The notes under the pieces: model-generated | Seen by the model: only the letters and a program-made list of their open reading frames with translations | Told to the model about the DNA's origin: nothing | The model's database searches: none | Origin: Pseudoxanthomonas sp. SL93 | Lineage (GTDB): Bacteria; Pseudomonadota; Gammaproteobacteria; Xanthomonadales; Xanthomonadaceae | Assembly: GCF_026625825.1 (NCBI RefSeq) | Contig: NZ_CP113065.1 | Location: forward strand, 2,728,001-2,792,000 | Direction of reading: 5' to 3' | DNA: 64,000 nucleotides | Program-made: the position numbers and the translations under genes | Shown here: piece by piece, positions 27,493 to 36,835 of the stretch | Position numbering within the stretch: position 1 is the stretch's first letter | Layout of the letters: every line of letters begins with the position of its first letter

Positions 27493-28392
27493 ATGCGCGT
27501 TTCCCTGCTTGCCGCCTGCCTGGCGGCGTCCCTGCTGACCCTTTCCGCCTGCAAGCGCACCGAGCCGGCCGCCGCACCCGACACGGCCGCGACGGCGGCC
27601 ACGCCGGCAAGTGCCGCCACCACCCACGACAACCTCAACGCGGTGGCGTGGGTGCAGACTTCGGTGGAATACCGCGCGCTGACCACGCAGACCTTCCGCG
27701 CCGCCGCCGACCACCTGGATGCCGCGCTGAAGGAAAAGAACTGGGACGCCCTGGTGCCCGACGAACGCGGCAATGCCGCCACCGGGCTGAAGCCCGCCGT
27801 GGTGATGGACGTGGACGAGACCGTGCTGGACAACTCGCCGTACCAGGCGCGCCTGATCCGCGACGGCAAGGAATACGACGAGATCAGCTGGGACCAGTGG
27901 GTGGCCGAGAAGAAGGCCAAGCCGCTGCCGGGCGTGGTGGACTTCGCCAAGGCGGCCGCCGCCAAGGGCGTGACCATCCTGTACATCTCCAACCGCGCGG
28001 TGCACCTGAAGGAAGCGACGCTGGCCAACCTCCGCGACGCGGGCCTGCCGGTGGCCGACGACAGCGTGTTCCTGGGCCTGGGCACGGTGCTGCAGGGCTG
28101 CGAGCAGAACGGCTCCGAGAAGAACTGCCGCCGCCGCCTGGCGGGGCAGCAGTACCGCGTGCTGATGCAGTTCGGCGACCAGATCGGTGACTTCGTCCAG
28201 GTGGAGGCCAACACGCGCGAAGGTCGCCAGGCCTTGTTCGACGAATACGACGACTGGTTCGGCGAGCGCTGGTGGATGCTGCCCAACCCGACCTACGGCT
28301 CGTGGGAGCCGGCGCTGTTCAACAACGCCTGGGACCAGCCCGCCGCCGCGCGCAGCCAGGCCAAGCGCGACGCGCTGGACTACGCGCCGTGA
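27493..28392 (+). CDS. Class C acid phosphatase, lipoprotein e(P4) type
   Basis: 299 aa. Lipoprotein signal [20 protein letters not shown] with Cys20. HAD motif [14 protein letters not shown] (about 109) supplies the nucleophile Asp; later [25 protein letters not shown] and FGDQIGDF are typical of the class C family. Removes phosphate from nucleoside monophosphates or NMN at the outer membrane or periplasm. Its stop overlaps the GTG start of pyrF by 4 bp, linking nucleotide scavenging and pyrimidine synthesis. Confidence 0.93.
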   Translation: MRVSLLAACLAASLLTLSACKRTEPAAAPDTAATAATPASAATTHDNLNAVAWVQTSVEYRALTTQTFRAAADHLDAALKEKNWDALVPDERGNAATGLKPAVVMDVDETVLDNSPYQARLIRDGKEYDEISWDQWVAEKKAKPLPGVVDFAKAAAAKGVTILYISNRAVHLKEATLANLRDAGLPVADDSVFLGLGTVLQGCEQNGSEKNCRRRLAGQQYRVLMQFGDQIGDFVQVEANTREGRQALFDEYDDWFGERWWMLPNPTYGSWEPALFNNAWDQPAAARSQAKRDALDYAP

Positions 28393-29114
28393 GCGGTCGC
28401 GGACCGGTCGCACTGACCGCACGCGAACGCCTCATCTTCGCGCTGGACGCGCCGTCGGGCGCGGACGCGCTGGCGTGGGTGGACCGGCTGGGCGATGCGG
28501 TGCAGTTCTACAAGATCGGCATGGAGCTTCTGGCCAGCGGCGATTACTTCACCGTGCTGGATGAGCTGGCCCGCCGCGACAAGCGCGTGTTCGTGGACCT
28601 GAAGTTCTTCGACATTCCTGCCACCGTGGGCGGCGTGATCCGCGGCCTGTCGCGCTGGCCGGTGACCTACGCGACCATCCACGGCTGGCACGCCGGGATG
28701 ATGGAAGCCGCCGCCGCGGCGCGTGGCGGCGACCTGCGCCTGTTGGCGGTGACCGTGCTGACCTCGATGGACGGCGACGATCTGCGCGCAATGGGCATAA
28801 ATAATGCCGAACCGGCTGACATCGTCGTGCAACGCGCGCTGGCCGCCCAGGCCGCCGGCATCGATGGCGTGATCTGCTCGGGGCAGGAGGCGGGGATCAT
28901 CCGCGCCGCCGCCGGTGCCGGTTTCTCCATTGTCTGCCCCGGCATCCGCCCCGGCGGCCCGGTCGGCGACGACCAGAAGCGCACGGTCGGCGTGGCGCAG
29001 GCCTTCGCGCTGGGGGCCGATGCCATCGTGGTCGGCCGCCCGATCAGCCAGACGGCCGACCCGCGCGCCGCGGCCGAGGCGATCCAGGTCGAGATCCGTG
29101 CATCATTCAAGTAA
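28389..29114 (+). CDS. pyrF: Orotidine-5'-phosphate decarboxylase
   Basis: 241 aa from GTG 28389 (overlap GTGA with the preceding gene). Converts OMP to [37 protein letters not shown] with the catalytic D-x-K-x-x-D set, TVLTSMD, and [10 protein letters not shown]...[12 protein letters not shown] are diagnostic. Length is standard. The first residues ([13 protein letters not shown]) are the usual variable leader. Confidence 0.95.
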   Translation: MSGRGPVALTARERLIFALDAPSGADALAWVDRLGDAVQFYKIGMELLASGDYFTVLDELARRDKRVFVDLKFFDIPATVGGVIRGLSRWPVTYATIHGWHAGMMEAAAAARGGDLRLLAVTVLTSMDGDDLRAMGINNAEPADIVVQRALAAQAAGIDGVICSGQEAGIIRAAAGAGFSIVCPGIRPGGPVGDDQKRTVGVAQAFALGADAIVVGRPISQTADPRAAAEAIQVEIRASFK

Positions 29115-29161
29115 AATCAAACACTTGGATTGATCTATTTCAGGTATTGCCTTAGCTTCGG

Positions 29162-29284
29162 GGCACAGGTAGGCTGTGCGCATCCGGTCTCTGGCCGGAG
29201 ATGTGCCACAACACTTCGTCCTCCGGCTTCGGCCGGACTTCAGGAGGCCCGCTACATTCGAAAGAATGCACGGCCTCCTTTTTT
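29162..29284 (+). ncRNA. Candidate structured RNA downstream of pyrF
   Basis: Several stable helices with no ORF. GGCACA (29162-29167) can pair with TGTGCC (29202-29207), or its GCACA with TGTGC (29175-29179), which are exclusive alternatives. TCCGGC-TTCG-GCCGGA (29222-29237) is a UUCG-capped hairpin. It ends with a two-tier terminator. It could be an independent sRNA, the 3' UTR of pyrF, or a leader for the lipoprotein gene at 29379. No known RNA family recognised. Confidence 0.5.
29243..29284 (+). terminator. Intrinsic terminator
   Basis: GGAGGCC (29243-29249) pairs with GGCCTCC (29272-29278), with an inner CATTC-GAAA-GAATG hairpin (29255-29268) capped by a GNRA loop, followed by TTTTTT (29279-29284). 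Confidence 0.85.
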
Positions 29285-29378
29285 ATGGCCGGCGGACCAC
29301 CCCGACTTGCGACGTCCGTACTTGCTGCCCGGCCCGGCGAGCCGCGAAGATGCGGGGCGACTGGGGAGTCACCACCAC

Positions 29379-30320
29379 ATGCTGCCGATGCCGTCCGGAT
29401 TCTCGCTGCGGGTCCTCGCCGCGCCCTTGCTGGCCGGCGCGCTGCTGGCCGGCTGCAAGGACGCGCCCGAAGAACTGGCCGGCGCCGCCAGCGAGCCCGC
29501 CGCCGCCGTCCGCCAGCTGGCCGGCCACCTGCAACGCAACGATCTGGCCGCCTATGTGCGCGACGCCGTGCCGCCCGACCTGCACGCGCCGCTGGAAGCC
29601 GCCTGGCGTGACGGCCACAGCCGCTGGCCGCTGACGGAGTTGCCGCTCGACGACCAGTTGGTGCCGATGCTGGCCGCCCTGGCGCGGAAGGATTCGGAAA
29701 AGACCCTGCAACGCAGCTTCGAACGCCAGTTCGCCCGCCAGGATCGCGACCTGAAGGAAGCCGCGCGCACGCTGGGCCTGTTCGGCGTGCAGTACGTGAA
29801 GAACGAGGGTGACTACACGCCCGAGGAGCGCGATCACTACGCGCAGGTCATCACCGCGCTGGGCGAGTGGGCCCAGCGCGCGCCGCTGGGCGACCCGGCG
29901 CTGGCCCGCACCACCCTCGCCCGCATGGCCAAGGCCACGCGCGCCAGCGGCATCACCAGTGACGAGGCCCTGCGCGAGGCGGGCATGACCGGCAGCCTGC
30001 AACGGCTCGCGCCGGTGTTCGCCGAAGCCAAGGCCACCTTCACCCGATACGGCCTGCCGCTGGACGCCGCGTTCGCCGACCTGCGTACCGGACTGGTCGA
30101 GCAGAAGGGCGACACCGCGACCGTCCGCATCCACTACCCGCTGGGCGAGCGCCGGATCGACACCGTGGTCACGCTGGAGCGCCGCAGCGGTAACTGGTAT
30201 CTGCGGGACACGCTGAAACATGTCGAAACCACCCTGGCGCAGGTGCCCATCGCCGCGCCGCCAACGGCTCCCGAAAGCCCGCCATCCGCTGCGCCGCGCC
30301 AAGACACGCCGGAGCCGTGA
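29379..30320 (+). CDS. Hypothetical lipoprotein
   Basis: 313 aa from ATG 29379 with GGGGAG upstream. Signal peptide with lipobox LLAGC (Cys26). The mature part is helical with a Pro-rich tail (PPTAPESPPSAAPRQDTPEP). A C-terminal domain (about residues 230-285) reads like the small beta domain of transport-associated lipoproteins (ATVRIHYPLGERRIDTVVTL then WYLRDTLKHV). Envelope protein of unknown role. Its stop overlaps the GTG of the next gene. Confidence 0.78.
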   Translation: MLPMPSGFSLRVLAAPLLAGALLAGCKDAPEELAGAASEPAAAVRQLAGHLQRNDLAAYVRDAVPPDLHAPLEAAWRDGHSRWPLTELPLDDQLVPMLAALARKDSEKTLQRSFERQFARQDRDLKEAARTLGLFGVQYVKNEGDYTPEERDHYAQVITALGEWAQRAPLGDPALARTTLARMAKATRASGITSDEALREAGMTGSLQRLAPVFAEAKATFTRYGLPLDAAFADLRTGLVEQKGDTATVRIHYPLGERRIDTVVTLERRSGNWYLRDTLKHVETTLAQVPIAAPPTAPESPPSAAPRQDTPEP

Positions 30321-30694
30321 GCGCCCGCCATCCCGCAGGCCGTCGCCTTGCCTGGGTGGCAGGCATGCTCTGCCTGTCCGCCGCGCTTCCCGGCACAGCC
30401 CATCCCGGCGGCCTGGACAAGACGGGCTGCCACCACAACCGCACGACGGGCGACTACCACTGTCACCGGAAGGCCACGCCGGCACCCTCGCCGGCGGCGC
30501 AGAAAAACCGGTCTTCGCTGGCCCCTGACGCACCCGAGCCGCGCAATCCGTCATTCGGGGGTCCGATCTTCCGCAACTGCGATGCGGCGCGTGCCGCCGG
30601 CGCCGCGCCCGTCCGCAGGGGCGACCCCGGCTACGGACCCCACCTGGACCGCGACAACGACGGCGTGGGGTGCGAGCCCTACCGGGGACGCTGA
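30317..30694 (+). CDS. Secreted YHYH plus Excalibur domain protein
   Basis: 125 aa from GTG 30317, overlapping the previous stop by 4 bp. Signal peptide to about residue 29. A YHYH-type motif follows, GCHHNRTTGDYHCH (about 38-51), then a linker and the Excalibur calcium-binding motif, NCDAARAAGAAP...YGPHLDRDNDGVGCE (about 88-120), with the D-x-D-x-D-G-x-x-C-E signature. Excalibur domains are usually next to extracellular nucleases or other surface enzymes. Here no enzyme domain is attached. Confidence 0.88.
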   Translation: MSARHPAGRRLAWVAGMLCLSAALPGTAHPGGLDKTGCHHNRTTGDYHCHRKATPAPSPAAQKNRSSLAPDAPEPRNPSFGGPIFRNCDAARAAGAAPVRRGDPGYGPHLDRDNDGVGCEPYRGR

Positions 30695-30764
30695 CGCCGG
30701 CGTGGGCCAGCCGGGATTGGAACCGCTTCCCAGCCCGGCACAGCGCTGGGCCATAATGCGGCCG

Positions 30765-33434
30765 ATGCCTGAACAGAATTCCCTACCGTTCCCGGACGGC
30801 CAGACGCCCCCACCGCCGGAAGCGCAGAAGCCGACGCCCCGGGCGACGCCCGGACCGGACGCCGCGGGCGACGCGCCGGCGCCTGCCGCCGCGCAGACGC
30901 TGCCGGTGCCCATGGCCCCGCCCCTGCGCCAGACACGCCGCCCCCTGTGGGCGCGCCTGATGAGCAAGCTGGCCGATCCCTGGCTGGCACTGAACATCGA
31001 ACCCGAGGTGCCGGCCGAACTGCTCGACGGCCGCCCGGTGTGCTACGTGCTGGAAGACTACGGCCTGTCCAACGCGCTGATCCTGGACCGCGCCTGCCGC
31101 GACGCCGGCCTGCCCTCGCCGCTGGTGCCCGTGCCGGTGCCCGGCAATCCGCTGGGCCGCAAGCGCGCCTACGTGGCATTGTCGCGCCGCAACGCCAGCA
31201 CGCTGATCCCCGACCAGATCAGCGCCAAGACCCACTCAGGCTCCCTGGCCCGCCTGCTGGAGGCGCACCGCGCCAGTCCGGGCCTGGACGTTCAGCTGGT
31301 CCCGGTATCGATCTTCGTCGGCCGCGCACCGGACAAGCAGAGTGGGTGGTTTTCGGTGCTGTTCTCCGAAAACTGGGCCATCGTCGGGCGCTTCCGCCGC
31401 CTGCTCGCCATCCTGTTGAACGGCCGCGGCACCATCGTGCGGTTCGCGCCCCCGGTATCGCTGCGCGGCACGGTCGATGAAGGGCTGGAGCCGGAACGCA
31501 CCGTCCGCAAGCTGTCACGCGTGCTGCGCACGCACTTCCACCGCATCCGCGAAGCGGTCATCGGCCCCGACCTGTCCACGCGGCGCCTGCTGGTGGACCA
31601 GGTGCTCGCCGCCGAGCCGGTGAAGGAAGCCATCGCCGAGCAGGCCAAGCGTGACAAGTCGAAGCCCGAGGACGCGTGGAAGAAAGCCCATGCCTATGCC
31701 TGGGAGATCGCAGCCGACTACTCCAATCCGGTGGTGCGCTCGGCCAGTTTTTTGCTGAGCCATGTGTGGAACCAGATCTACGACGGCGTGCTGGTCCACC
31801 ACCTGGACAAGTTCAAGGAAGCCGCGCCCGGCCACGAAGTGGTCTACGTGCCCTGCCACCGCAGCCACATGGACTACCTGCTGCTGTCGTACCTGCTGTA
31901 CGAGCGCGGCATCGTGCCGCCGCACATCGCCGCGGGCATCAACCTCAACCTGCCGGTGGTCGGCACGTTGCTGCGCAAGGGCGGTGCGTTCTTCATGCGC
32001 CGCAGCTTCCGCGGCAATCCGCTGTATTCGGCCGTGTTTACCGAGTACGTCGCGCAGCTGGTCTCCGGCGGCTACTCGCTTGAATACTTCATCGAGGGCG
32101 GGCGCTCGCGCACCGGCCGCCTGCTGGCGCCGAAGGGCGGCATGATCTCGATGACCGTGCGCGCGTTCCTGCGCCAGCCGCGCAAGCCGGTGCTGTTCCA
32201 GCCGGTCTACATCGGCTACGAGAAGTTGCTGGAAGGCAACAGCTACCTGGACGAACTGAGCGGGCGGCCGAAGGAGAAGGAATCCATCTGGGCCGTGCTG
32301 TGGGGCATCCCCAAGGTGCTGCGACAGAACTATGGCCAGGTCGTCGTGAACTTCGGCGAGCCCATCCCGTTGAACGAAGCGCTGGCGCAGCACGCGCCGG
32401 AATGGGACGGCTCGCCGGTCGGCGAAGAGGAAAAGCCCGCGTGGCTGTCCGACACCGTCGATGCGCTGGCGCAGCAGATCCACGTCAACATCAATCGCGC
32501 CGCCGACGTGAACCCGATCAACCTGCTGGCGCTGGCGCTGCTCTCGACGCCCAAGCACGCGATGGGCGAAGCGGACCTGATCGCGCAGATCGAACTGTCC
32601 AAGAAGGTACTGGCCGAACTGCCGTACTCCGACCGCGTCACCGTCACCCCGCACACGCCGGAACGCATCATCGGCCATGGCGAGGAAATCAACATGCTGC
32701 AGCGGATCAAGCATCCGCTGGGCGACGTGCTCAGCGTGGACGGCGATACCGCCGTGCTGATGAGCTACTACCGCAACAACGTACTGCACCTGTTCACCGC
32801 CTCGGCCTGGGTCGCGTGCTGCTTCCAGAACAACCGCCGCATGAGCCGCGCCGGCGTGCTGCGCCTGGGCCGCGGGCTGTATCCGTTCCTGCAGGCGGAG
32901 CTGTTCCTGCCGTGGACCGAGGATGAGTTCGCCGAGCGCATGGACCGCACCATCGAGATGTTCATCCGCGAGGGCCTGCTGCAGCAGGTCAACGACGACG
33001 ATGGCGGCATCCTGGCGCGCAGCGCGGGGCAGACCGACGAGGTGTTCCGCCTGCGCGCGATCGGTCATTCGCTGCAGCAGGCGTTCGAGCGCTACTACAT
33101 CGCCATCTCGGTGCTGGTGAAGAACGGCCCCGGCACGCTGGGCGCGGCGGAGCTGGAAAGCCTCTGCCAGCAGGCGGCACAGCGTCTGAGCCTGCTGTAC
33201 GCACCGGCGGCGCCGGAGTTCTTCGACCGCACGCTGTTCCGCGGCTTCATCCAGAAGCTGCGCGAGCTGAAGCTGGTCTGGCCGGACGAGAACAGCAAGC
33301 TGCTGTTCGACGAACGGCTGGATGCGTGGGCACGCGATGCCAAGGCGATCCTCGGCCGTGAGCTGCGCCACACCATCGAAAAGGTCAGCCCGGAAGCCGC
33401 CAAGCCCGAGCAGGACACCACGCCGCAGGAATGA
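30765..33434 (+). CDS. plsB: Glycerol-3-phosphate acyltransferase
   Basis: 889 aa. Transfers an acyl chain to sn-glycerol-3-phosphate, the first step of phospholipid synthesis at the inner membrane. Acyltransferase motifs: VPCHRSHMDYLL (block I, HX4D), RKGGAFFMRRSF, IEGGRSRTGRLL and VLFQPVYIGYE (blocks II-IV). The Pro-rich N-terminus of about 60 residues is not in E. coli PlsB. Two starts are possible, ATG 30756 or 30765; CATAAT at 30752-30757 is a -10-like box so close to the start that a leaderless mRNA from 30765 is plausible. Confidence 0.96.
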   Translation: MPEQNSLPFPDGQTPPPPEAQKPTPRATPGPDAAGDAPAPAAAQTLPVPMAPPLRQTRRPLWARLMSKLADPWLALNIEPEVPAELLDGRPVCYVLEDYGLSNALILDRACRDAGLPSPLVPVPVPGNPLGRKRAYVALSRRNASTLIPDQISAKTHSGSLARLLEAHRASPGLDVQLVPVSIFVGRAPDKQSGWFSVLFSENWAIVGRFRRLLAILLNGRGTIVRFAPPVSLRGTVDEGLEPERTVRKLSRVLRTHFHRIREAVIGPDLSTRRLLVDQVLAAEPVKEAIAEQAKRDKSKPEDAWKKAHAYAWEIAADYSNPVVRSASFLLSHVWNQIYDGVLVHHLDKFKEAAPGHEVVYVPCHRSHMDYLLLSYLLYERGIVPPHIAAGINLNLPVVGTLLRKGGAFFMRRSFRGNPLYSAVFTEYVAQLVSGGYSLEYFIEGGRSRTGRLLAPKGGMISMTVRAFLRQPRKPVLFQPVYIGYEKLLEGNSYLDELSGRPKEKESIWAVLWGIPKVLRQNYGQVVVNFGEPIPLNEALAQHAPEWDGSPVGEEEKPAWLSDTVDALAQQIHVNINRAADVNPINLLALALLSTPKHAMGEADLIAQIELSKKVLAELPYSDRVTVTPHTPERIIGHGEEINMLQRIKHPLGDVLSVDGDTAVLMSYYRNNVLHLFTASAWVACCFQNNRRMSRAGVLRLGRGLYPFLQAELFLPWTEDEFAERMDRTIEMFIREGLLQQVNDDDGGILARSAGQTDEVFRLRAIGHSLQQAFERYYIAISVLVKNGPGTLGAAELESLCQQAAQRLSLLYAPAAPEFFDRTLFRGFIQKLRELKLVWPDENSKLLFDERLDAWARDAKAILGRELRHTIEKVSPEAAKPEQDTTPQE

Positions 33435-33440
33435 GCGGCC

Positions 33441-34163
33441 TCAGTCGGCGACGTTGAAGGTGCGGGTCAGCCACGCCTTCGCCGGCTGCGCGCGCGCCGG
33501 TTCGCGCACCAGGCGGTGCAGGGGCGAGTTGCATTCGGACAGATGCGGCTCGTCTTCCAGCACCAGCACCATCCGCAGCAGATCGACGCCGCCGGGCAGG
33601 ATGGCCGGCGGCAGGTATTCGCGGAACCCGTAGTGCTCGAACACGCCGTGCAGGAACGGCTCGCAGGCCAGCAGGCAGAACTGGATGCGCGCTTCCTGCG
33701 CCCAGCGGTAGGCCTCGTCCATCAGGCGGTCGACGACCGGCTTGCTGCGCTGGTCGGCCTGCACCGCGAAACGCGTGCCCACCGCCACCTGTGGCAATGA
33801 CCACGCGCGCGCGAACGGATCGATCTGGAACAGGTGGCCGTATTCCACCTGCACCGCCGGCGAGCCGAAATCGTGCAGCCGCAGGGTGGCGATGGCCTGT
33901 GCGCCCGCTTCCACCACCACCGTGGTGCCGCAGCCGTCCAGCCCGTCGGCCACGCGCTTGCTGCGGTCGCTGTACTGGCCACCCTGTTCGTGGAAATACA
34001 CCTCGCGGCGCAGGCGCTGCACGTCGCCCAGGCTCTCGCCGGGACCGATGCGGCGCACCCGCAGTCCGAGGCCTTCGACGGCGCGCTCGGAAGACGCGGC
34101 GACGGCCGCAGCGTCGCGCGGCGACAACGGTGTCCGCTGGATCATCGGTTTGCCCTGCTCCAT
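33441..34163 (-). CDS. GNAT-fold acyltransferase, FeeM/exosortase-associated type
   Basis: 240 aa from ATG 34163 (MEQGKPMIQR); ATG 34145 is a possible alternative. RLRREVYFHEQGGQYSDRSK, ATLRLHDFGS, LPQVAVGTRFAVQADQRSK and LLACEPFLHGVFEHYGFREY fit GNAT acyltransferases related to N-acyl amino acid synthases and PEP-CTERM-associated acyltransferases. Acceptor unknown. Convergent with plsB (6 bp between stops), though a common lipid role is only suggested. Confidence 0.78.
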   Translation of the reverse strand: MEQGKPMIQRTPLSPRDAAAVAASSERAVEGLGLRVRRIGPGESLGDVQRLRREVYFHEQGGQYSDRSKRVADGLDGCGTTVVVEAGAQAIATLRLHDFGSPAVQVEYGHLFQIDPFARAWSLPQVAVGTRFAVQADQRSKPVVDRLMDEAYRWAQEARIQFCLLACEPFLHGVFEHYGFREYLPPAILPGGVDLLRMVLVLEDEPHLSECNSPLHRLVREPARAQPAKAWLTRTFNVAD

Positions 34164-34554
34164 GCCGCTACCTCGCCGTGCAGGCACCCGCGCCCACGGC
34201 AGATCGAGTTGGGAGCCGCGGCGCCGGCAGGACGGCATGCGGTCGTCGTAGGGGAATCCCCCACAGCCAGGAACGAAGCAAACATCGGGCCAACCCCGGA
34301 AACGCGGCTGGACCCGCCCTGACACGCGGTTTCAGCCGCCGGACGGAGCGGAATCGGGGCCGAACGGAGGGTGCGGCACCATGGCCGGTCGTGCGCGACG
34401 GCGACGGGTGACGTGCTGCGTCAGATTTCGTCTGCACGGGAACGGCGCGCCACCCTCGTCCGCACCGGAGGACGCGTGCGGACCCGTCGCTATACTCGCC
34501 ACGGCGGCAGGGGGAGCCAGCCGCCTCGGAATTTCACTTCAACAGGGGAACTCA
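34164..34554. other. 391-bp intergenic region
   Basis: No convincing gene on either strand. TATACT at 34490-34495 is a candidate -10 for the lipoprotein gene at 34555, which also has AGGGGA ahead of its ATG. No repeat or hairpin of note was seen in the rest. Confidence 0.5.
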
Positions 34555-35523
34555 ATGCGTCTGAACCATCTGGCCCGCATGGCGACATGCGTGGCGATGC
34601 TTGTCCTGCTTGCGGGCTGTGCGCCCAAGTCCTACTCCGTGCGCCACCCGGTGCCGTCGGAAAACCTGGTCTTCGGCACTGCACCGCCGGCGACCGCCAT
34701 CACGCTGGTGGACGCCCGCGCGCCAAGCGATCGCGTCTTCTCCAGCGGCGTCCTGCCTGCCTCACTCACGGTGGAGGGCGCACCGCTCGACCCCAGTGGC
34801 TATCTGGCCAGGAACCTGCAGGCAGAGTTGGTATCGCGGGGCCTGCAGACCCAGGTCGGCAATGCCGGTGACGCGCTGCCGAAGCTGGAAATGACCACCT
34901 TCCGCGTGCAGAACCACCGCGCCAACGGATTCAGCCCGTTTGTCACCCTGACATTCCTCGGCGGCGACCTGGTCACGCCCGCGGGCAAGCAGCGCCTGGG
35001 CGTGTTCGTGAAGCGCGGCAAGGTGCCGGTGTGGAGCTTCGATGAAGTCATCGAGCCCACCTTCAACCAGCCCCTGTCGCTGGCGACCAAGGAACTGGCC
35101 GCGAAGATCGCCGCCCGCCTGCATGGCGCGCGCAGCAGCGACGCCGACGTGGACCGCCTGACCGCGAAGATCGCCACGCGCGGTGATGACAGCTATCTCG
35201 ACGTCTACGCCCTGGGGTTCACCAACAATCCGAAAGCTGTCGCTCCGCTTGCCGGCCTGGCACGCGACCCCGACGAATACGTCCGCCTGGCGGCCATTTC
35301 ATCGCTGGGCACGCTGGGCGCGAACGACCAGCTGGACCTGCTGAAGTCCATCTACCGTGACGGCAACCTGTGGCAGGACCGCGCCATGGCGCTCAAGGCC
35401 ATCGGCGACCTGGACTCCACCGAGGCGGATGCCTTCCTGGCGGAGCAGCAGGCGGCACTGCAGGCCAAGGCCGGCGACAAGGAAGCCGACTGGACGCTGC
35501 AGATCGTGCGCCTCTACCTGTAA
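34555..35523 (+). CDS. Lipoprotein with HEAT-like repeats
   Basis: 322 aa. Lipobox LLAGC (Cys22) after [18 protein letters not shown]. Residues 30-200 form an alpha/beta domain like the DUF4136/penicillin-binding-associated lipoproteins ([28 protein letters not shown]). Residues 220-310 are helical HEAT-type repeats ([20 protein letters not shown] then [11 protein letters not shown]). Envelope protein of unknown function, monocistronic. Confidence 0.78.
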   Translation: MRLNHLARMATCVAMLVLLAGCAPKSYSVRHPVPSENLVFGTAPPATAITLVDARAPSDRVFSSGVLPASLTVEGAPLDPSGYLARNLQAELVSRGLQTQVGNAGDALPKLEMTTFRVQNHRANGFSPFVTLTFLGGDLVTPAGKQRLGVFVKRGKVPVWSFDEVIEPTFNQPLSLATKELAAKIAARLHGARSSDADVDRLTAKIATRGDDSYLDVYALGFTNNPKAVAPLAGLARDPDEYVRLAAISSLGTLGANDQLDLLKSIYRDGNLWQDRAMALKAIGDLDSTEADAFLAEQQAALQAKAGDKEADWTLQIVRLYL

Positions 35524-35578
35524 ACCGCGGCTTGCCGTTCACGATGGCCCGCCCCGGCGGGCCATCGTGCTGTCCGGT

Positions 35579-35785
35579 TCAGGCCGGCTCGTCGGGGATC
35601 AGCGCGCTTTCCAGCCGCGAGATGCAGTCCTTGAGCCACAGCTTGCGCTTTTTCAAGCGCTTGATGGCCACCTCGTCGGCGTCCAGGTCGGCGACCAGGC
35701 GCGCGATGGCCTCGTCCAGCTCGCGGTGTTCGAGCTTGAGTTCCGCGACCTTCTGGCTGACTTCGGCGGGGTTGGTGGTGTCCAC
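35579..35785 (-). CDS. YdcH/DUF465 family small coiled-coil protein
   Basis: 68 aa from GTG 35785 ([17 protein letters not shown]). The pattern [15 protein letters not shown] then [19 protein letters not shown] is the DUF465 helix pair. GTG is the only start that removes an unrelated-looking upstream extension. Function of this widespread family is unknown. Convergent with the lipoprotein; divergent from ttcA 64 bp away. Confidence 0.88.
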   Translation of the reverse strand: MDTTNPAEVSQKVAELKLEHRELDEAIARLVADLDADEVAIKRLKKRKLWLKDCISRLESALIPDEPA

Positions 35786-35849
35786 CCGTCCAGCGTACAC
35801 CGGGCGCGGCGAGGCCGTCATCGCGACGGGCCGGTACAATGCCGGACCT

Positions 35850-36764
35850 ATGAATGCCGTCCTTCCCCTGCCCGACCCGATCCTCCGCCGCGCCCCCGCC
35901 GACCCGCGCCGCGTCCAGCACGAGCACGCCAAGCTGGCCAAGCGCCTGCGCCGCCAGGTGGGCCAGGCGATCGCCGACTTCGGCATGATCGAGGAAGGCG
36001 ACAAGGTGATGGTCTGCCTGTCCGGCGGCAAGGACAGCTACACGATGCTGGACATCCTGCTGCAGCTGCAGAAGAAGGCGCCGGTCCGCTTCGAGCTGGT
36101 GGCGGTCAACCTGGACCAGAAGCAGCCGGACTTTCCCGAGCATGTGCTGCCGGCGTACCTGGAGCGCGTGGGCGTGCCGTTCCACATCATCGAGCAGGAC
36201 ACGTATTCGGTGGTCAGCCGGGTGATTCCCGAAGGCAAGACCATGTGCTCGTTGTGCTCGCGCCTGCGCCGCGGCGCGCTCTACAGCTACGCCGAGGAGA
36301 ACGGCTTCACCAAGATCGCATTGGGCCATCACCGCGACGACCTGGTGGCGACGTTCTTCCTGAACATGTTCTTCCACGCCAAGCTCTCGGGCATGCCGCC
36401 CAAGCTGCTGTCCGACAACGGCAAGCACGTGGTGATCCGTCCGCTGGCCTACGTGCGCGAAGACGACATCACGGCGTATGCGCAGGCGCGCGAGTTCCCC
36501 ATCATTCCGTGCAACCTGTGCGGCAGCCAGGAAAACCTGCAGCGCAAGCAGGTGAAGAAGATGATGGATGCGTGGGAACGTGAAACACCCGGCCGCATCG
36601 AGACCATCGCGCGCTCACTCGGCGACATCCGCCCGTCGCAGCTGAGCGATCCAGCGCTGTTCGATTTCCGTTCGCTGGGCCACCGCGACGGCGCCGCCTT
36701 GCCCGATGCGCAGGCATGGCTGGCGGGCGAACCGCACGGCGACGCCAGCCCCACGCACGACTGA
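35850..36764 (+). CDS. ttcA: tRNA 2-thiocytidine(32) synthetase
   Basis: 304 aa. Adds sulfur to C32 of some tRNAs. PP-loop [14 protein letters not shown] (about 55-68), first Cys pair [11 protein letters not shown] (about 133) and second pair [13 protein letters not shown] (about 218) that hold the Fe-S cluster, plus the [18 protein letters not shown] motif. TACAAT at 35833-35838, 12 bp ahead of the ATG, is a likely -10 giving a very short leader. Confidence 0.96.
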   Translation: MNAVLPLPDPILRRAPADPRRVQHEHAKLAKRLRRQVGQAIADFGMIEEGDKVMVCLSGGKDSYTMLDILLQLQKKAPVRFELVAVNLDQKQPDFPEHVLPAYLERVGVPFHIIEQDTYSVVSRVIPEGKTMCSLCSRLRRGALYSYAEENGFTKIALGHHRDDLVATFFLNMFFHAKLSGMPPKLLSDNGKHVVIRPLAYVREDDITAYAQAREFPIIPCNLCGSQENLQRKQVKKMMDAWERETPGRIETIARSLGDIRPSQLSDPALFDFRSLGHRDGAALPDAQAWLAGEPHGDASPTHD

Positions 36765-36835
36765 CCCATCCCTCCGCAGCGGCCCGGCCTTGCGCCGGGC
36801 ACGTCGCACCTCTGCCCCACTTTTCCGGATATTCG

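Noticed and set aside
29162..29284. 6S RNA, tmRNA or SRP RNA identity
   Set aside because: No signature sequence or flanking gene of those RNAs was found; left as an unassigned candidate.
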